A stretch of DNA of 7,806 nt from contig JABIBH010000394.1 in the NCBI GenBank assembly GCA_018652925.1, positions 1 to 7,806 on the forward strand. The letters run 5' to 3'. Position numbers and translations under genes: made by a program. Position 1 is the first letter of the stretch. Every line of letters begins with the position of its first letter. This document shows positions 6,108-7,806 of this stretch, in pieces. The notes beneath the pieces are model-generated. The model saw nothing but the letters and a program-made list of their open reading frames with translations. It was not told the DNA's origin and made no database searches. The stretch is from a bacterium. Lineage in GTDB: Bacteria; Krumholzibacteriota; Krumholzibacteriia; LZORAL124-64-63.

Positions 6108-7202
6108 TTGAGCTTCAGGAAGTCAGCCAAAAGAGTTTTTGCTTCTGCTATGGCAGGGTTATTCAAACGCCAGAATATATCAGCTGAACAACTTGTTGTC
6201 TCCACTGCCAAACGTATTTTGATTGTGCGCCCCCATAACCAAATGGGTGACATGATCTGTGCCACACCCGCTTTCAGGGCAATTCGCGAAACATATCCCG
6301 AAGCCGATATTACGCTGATTTGTGCACCAATCAATCACGATGCAGTTCGTTGCAATCCGCATGTTAATCGTGTCATTGTATTTGATAAACGTAAATGCAG
6401 AAATCCTGTTCATCTGTTTAATCATGTAAAATCACTTCGCGCAATCAGACCAGATCTGGCTTTTGTTTTGAACTCGGTCTCCTACAGTGTTACCAGTACA
6501 GCTCTGGCAGTTGCTTCAGGAGCCAGCCTGATTGTTGGCAACGAAAGTGCTTCATTTGGTTTTGATATCACAAGTAAGATTTATTCCCTTGAACTGCCAT
6601 CGTTTCCAGAAATCGATTGCAATGCCGTACTCCATAATCTGGCACCGCTGCAGGCGGTCGGTATCTCAACTGCTGACTTGTCAACTGTGGTCGTTTCATC
6701 GGTTGAAGAAATTGAGTTGGCTAATAAATACCTTGCCGATATTTCAACAGGTTGCCCGGTTTGGGTTTTGCACCCCGGAGCTGGAAAAGCTGAAAACAGC
6801 TGGCCAGTAGAACGATTTGCCGATATTGCCGATAGAGCAGTACAGCATGGCGCCACTCTGGTTGTACTTCAGGGACCAGCTGATGTTGAAGTAATTTCCA
6901 GGTTTAAGGAACTTGTTACTGCAAAAGTAAATTATATGTCTGTAACAACTGTTGGAGTTTGTGGGTCTATCTTGCAACAATCTGAACGGTTTATTTGCAA
7001 TGACACCGGATTGATGCATCTTGCAGGTGCTGTTGGAGTCCCATCGATTGCCCTGTTCGGTAAAACAGACCCTGCAATCTGGGGTCCAATAAATCCGGTT
7101 GTGGGATGTCTCAGAGGTAATCAGGGGATATTGAACAACCTTGAAATAGATTTTGTCTGGAACTGCTGGTTGGAATTGCCAATCAGAGAGGATATTAAAT
7201 GA
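6108..7202 (+). CDS. Glycosyltransferase family 9 (heptosyltransferase-like)
   Basis: A 364-residue GT-B enzyme related to ADP-heptose:LPS heptosyltransferases. After about 35 basic, amphipathic N-terminal residues, which may help membrane association, comes RILIVRPHNQMGDMICATPAFRAI (36-59), the family's N-terminal Rossmann segment with the conserved Asp48 of the GD pair. The C-terminal half has HPGAGKAENSWPVERFADIADR (222-243) and the nucleotide-sugar site FICNDTGLMHLAGAVGVPSIALFG (295-318, with D299 and H304). It probably adds a heptose or related sugar to lipopolysaccharide or another surface glycan at the inner face of the cytoplasmic membrane; donor and acceptor cannot be read from sequence. 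The start is TTG at 6108 with AGGAG 5 bases upstream; no ATG or GTG fits the domain boundary better. It lies 13 bases after rsgA and its stop overlaps the next start (ATGA), so an operon is likely. Confidence 0.9.
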   Translation: MSFRKSAKRVFASAMAGLFKRQNISAEQLVVSTAKRILIVRPHNQMGDMICATPAFRAIRETYPEADITLICAPINHDAVRCNPHVNRVIVFDKRKCRNPVHLFNHVKSLRAIRPDLAFVLNSVSYSVTSTALAVASGASLIVGNESASFGFDITSKIYSLELPSFPEIDCNAVLHNLAPLQAVGISTADLSTVVVSSVEEIELANKYLADISTGCPVWVLHPGAGKAENSWPVERFADIADRAVQHGATLVVLQGPADVEVISRFKELVTAKVNYMSVTTVGVCGSILQQSERFICNDTGLMHLAGAVGVPSIALFGKTDPAIWGPINPVVGCLRGNQGILNNLEIDFVWNCWLELPIREDIK

Positions 7203-7806
7203 ACCCGGTAATGATAATCGCCCTGCTGTTTTCTGTAATAGTTCATGAGTGCGCACATGGTTTGGCTGCATTATATCTGGGTGACCCGACTGCAAAGCGT
7301 ATGGGCCGACTGACATTGAATCCATTAGTTCATATTGATCCGGTGGGGACAATTATAGTGCCAATTGTGATGACTTTATTGCCTGGTGGAATGATATTTG
7401 GCTGGGCAAAGCCGGTTCCTGTGAATGGCGCAAACTTTACAAATCCTGTCAGAGATCATGCAATTGTTGCAGCAGCTGGGCCGGCAAGTAATTTGTTATT
7501 GTCTCTTGTGCTTTCAATTGCTCTTGGTATTACTGCAGCAGTAAGTTCTGACCCAACTGGTTTTATTATTCAGCTCTTGCAAGCTGGCGTAATAATTAAT
7601 GTTGTTCTGGCAATATTCAACCTGATTCCTTTGCCTCCGCTTGATGGTAGCTGGATTATGATGTCAGTTCTCAAAGGCAAGGCTCTGTACTACTATATCA
7701 GGTTGCGGCAGTTCGGCTTCCCGCTGGTAATGTTGCTTCTATGGCTTGGAGTATGGGATTTACTTTCTCCAATTATTCATTCTCTAGTAAATTTTTATAT
7801 GTCAGT
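7199..7806 (+). CDS. M50-family site-2-protease-like membrane metalloprotease (3' end outside window)
   Basis: The frame is open from the ATG at 7199 to the window edge, 202 residues. H16-E17-x2-H20 (HECAH) in the first membrane helix is the zinc site. NPLVHIDPVGT (41-51) and AAGPASN (92-98) are typical of the compact Rip3/YwhC-like M50 group, and NLIPLPPLDGS (141-151) supplies the third zinc ligand, D149. Hydrophobic stretches suggest about five membrane segments. There is no PDZ or CBS domain in the visible part, and compact family members are about 210-220 residues, so little is probably missing. It would cleave substrates within the membrane, but these are unknown; many compact members have no known target. 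The start is supported by GAGAGG 7 bases upstream and overlaps the GT9 stop as ATGA, implying coupled translation. Confidence 0.9.
   Translation, partial: MNPVMIIALLFSVIVHECAHGLAALYLGDPTAKRMGRLTLNPLVHIDPVGTIIVPIVMTLLPGGMIFGWAKPVPVNGANFTNPVRDHAIVAAAGPASNLLLSLVLSIALGITAAVSSDPTGFIIQLLQAGVIINVVLAIFNLIPLPPLDGSWIMMSVLKGKALYYYIRLRQFGFPLVMLLLWLGVWDLLSPIIHSLVNFYMS

Noticed and set aside
6744..7352. A 202-codon minus-strand open frame spanning the end of the GT9 gene and the start of the protease gene.
   Set aside because: Both plus-strand genes carry clear family motifs across the same bases, and the minus-strand product shows no recognisable domain; it is a shadow frame.

Overview
This 7.8 kb window reads as an ordinary chromosomal stretch of a Gram-negative (two-membrane) bacterium. 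The evidence for two membranes is an outer-membrane beta-barrel protein, an exported UshA-type nucleotidase and a heptosyltransferase-like GT9 enzyme. Base composition looks moderate and even throughout. I see no mobile element, CRISPR array, tRNA or rRNA. The gene mix (a FadL/PorV-like barrel, a Clp ATPase with a single D2 ring, PtsN paired with a small zinc-ribbon protein, and rsgA-GT9-M50 in a row) does not look like a textbook proteobacterium. My low-confidence guess is an FCB-group or candidate-phylum lineage.

Layout. (1) Bases 1-2800, plus strand: the 3' part of an outer-membrane barrel gene, then an exported 5'-nucleotidase-family metallophosphoesterase 20 bases later. They are probably one transcript, closed by a hairpin at 2825-2871. 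(2) Bases 2937-4163, plus strand: a GTG-started, 408-residue Clp/Hsp100-type ATPase that is only a D2 AAA+ module. It carries a ClpP-docking-like IGF tripeptide, an insertion before Walker B and an acidic tail. (3) A perfect 15-bp bidirectional terminator (4173-4209) separates it from a convergent minus-strand pair, ptsN (PTS EIIA-type) and a C4 zinc-ribbon protein, whose stop and start codons overlap as TAATG. (4) A divergent intergenic region (5030-5137) holds a consensus -10 hexamer and a perfect 8-bp inverted repeat. (5) Bases 5138-7806, plus strand: rsgA (apparently with a non-canonical ATT start), a TTG-started GT9 glycosyltransferase, and an M50 site-2-protease-like membrane protease that runs off the window and overlaps its upstream neighbour by ATGA.

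Functionally, the first pair could handle nucleotides at the cell surface and in the periplasm. The Clp-like ATPase would be a protein-remodelling or degradation motor. PtsN is a phospho-signalling protein. The last cluster combines 30S ribosome maturation, LPS-type sugar transfer and intramembrane proteolysis, a housekeeping grouping rather than a single pathway. The items most worth a second look are the D2-only Clp ATPase and the start codon of rsgA. I found no clear defence or novel multi-gene system.
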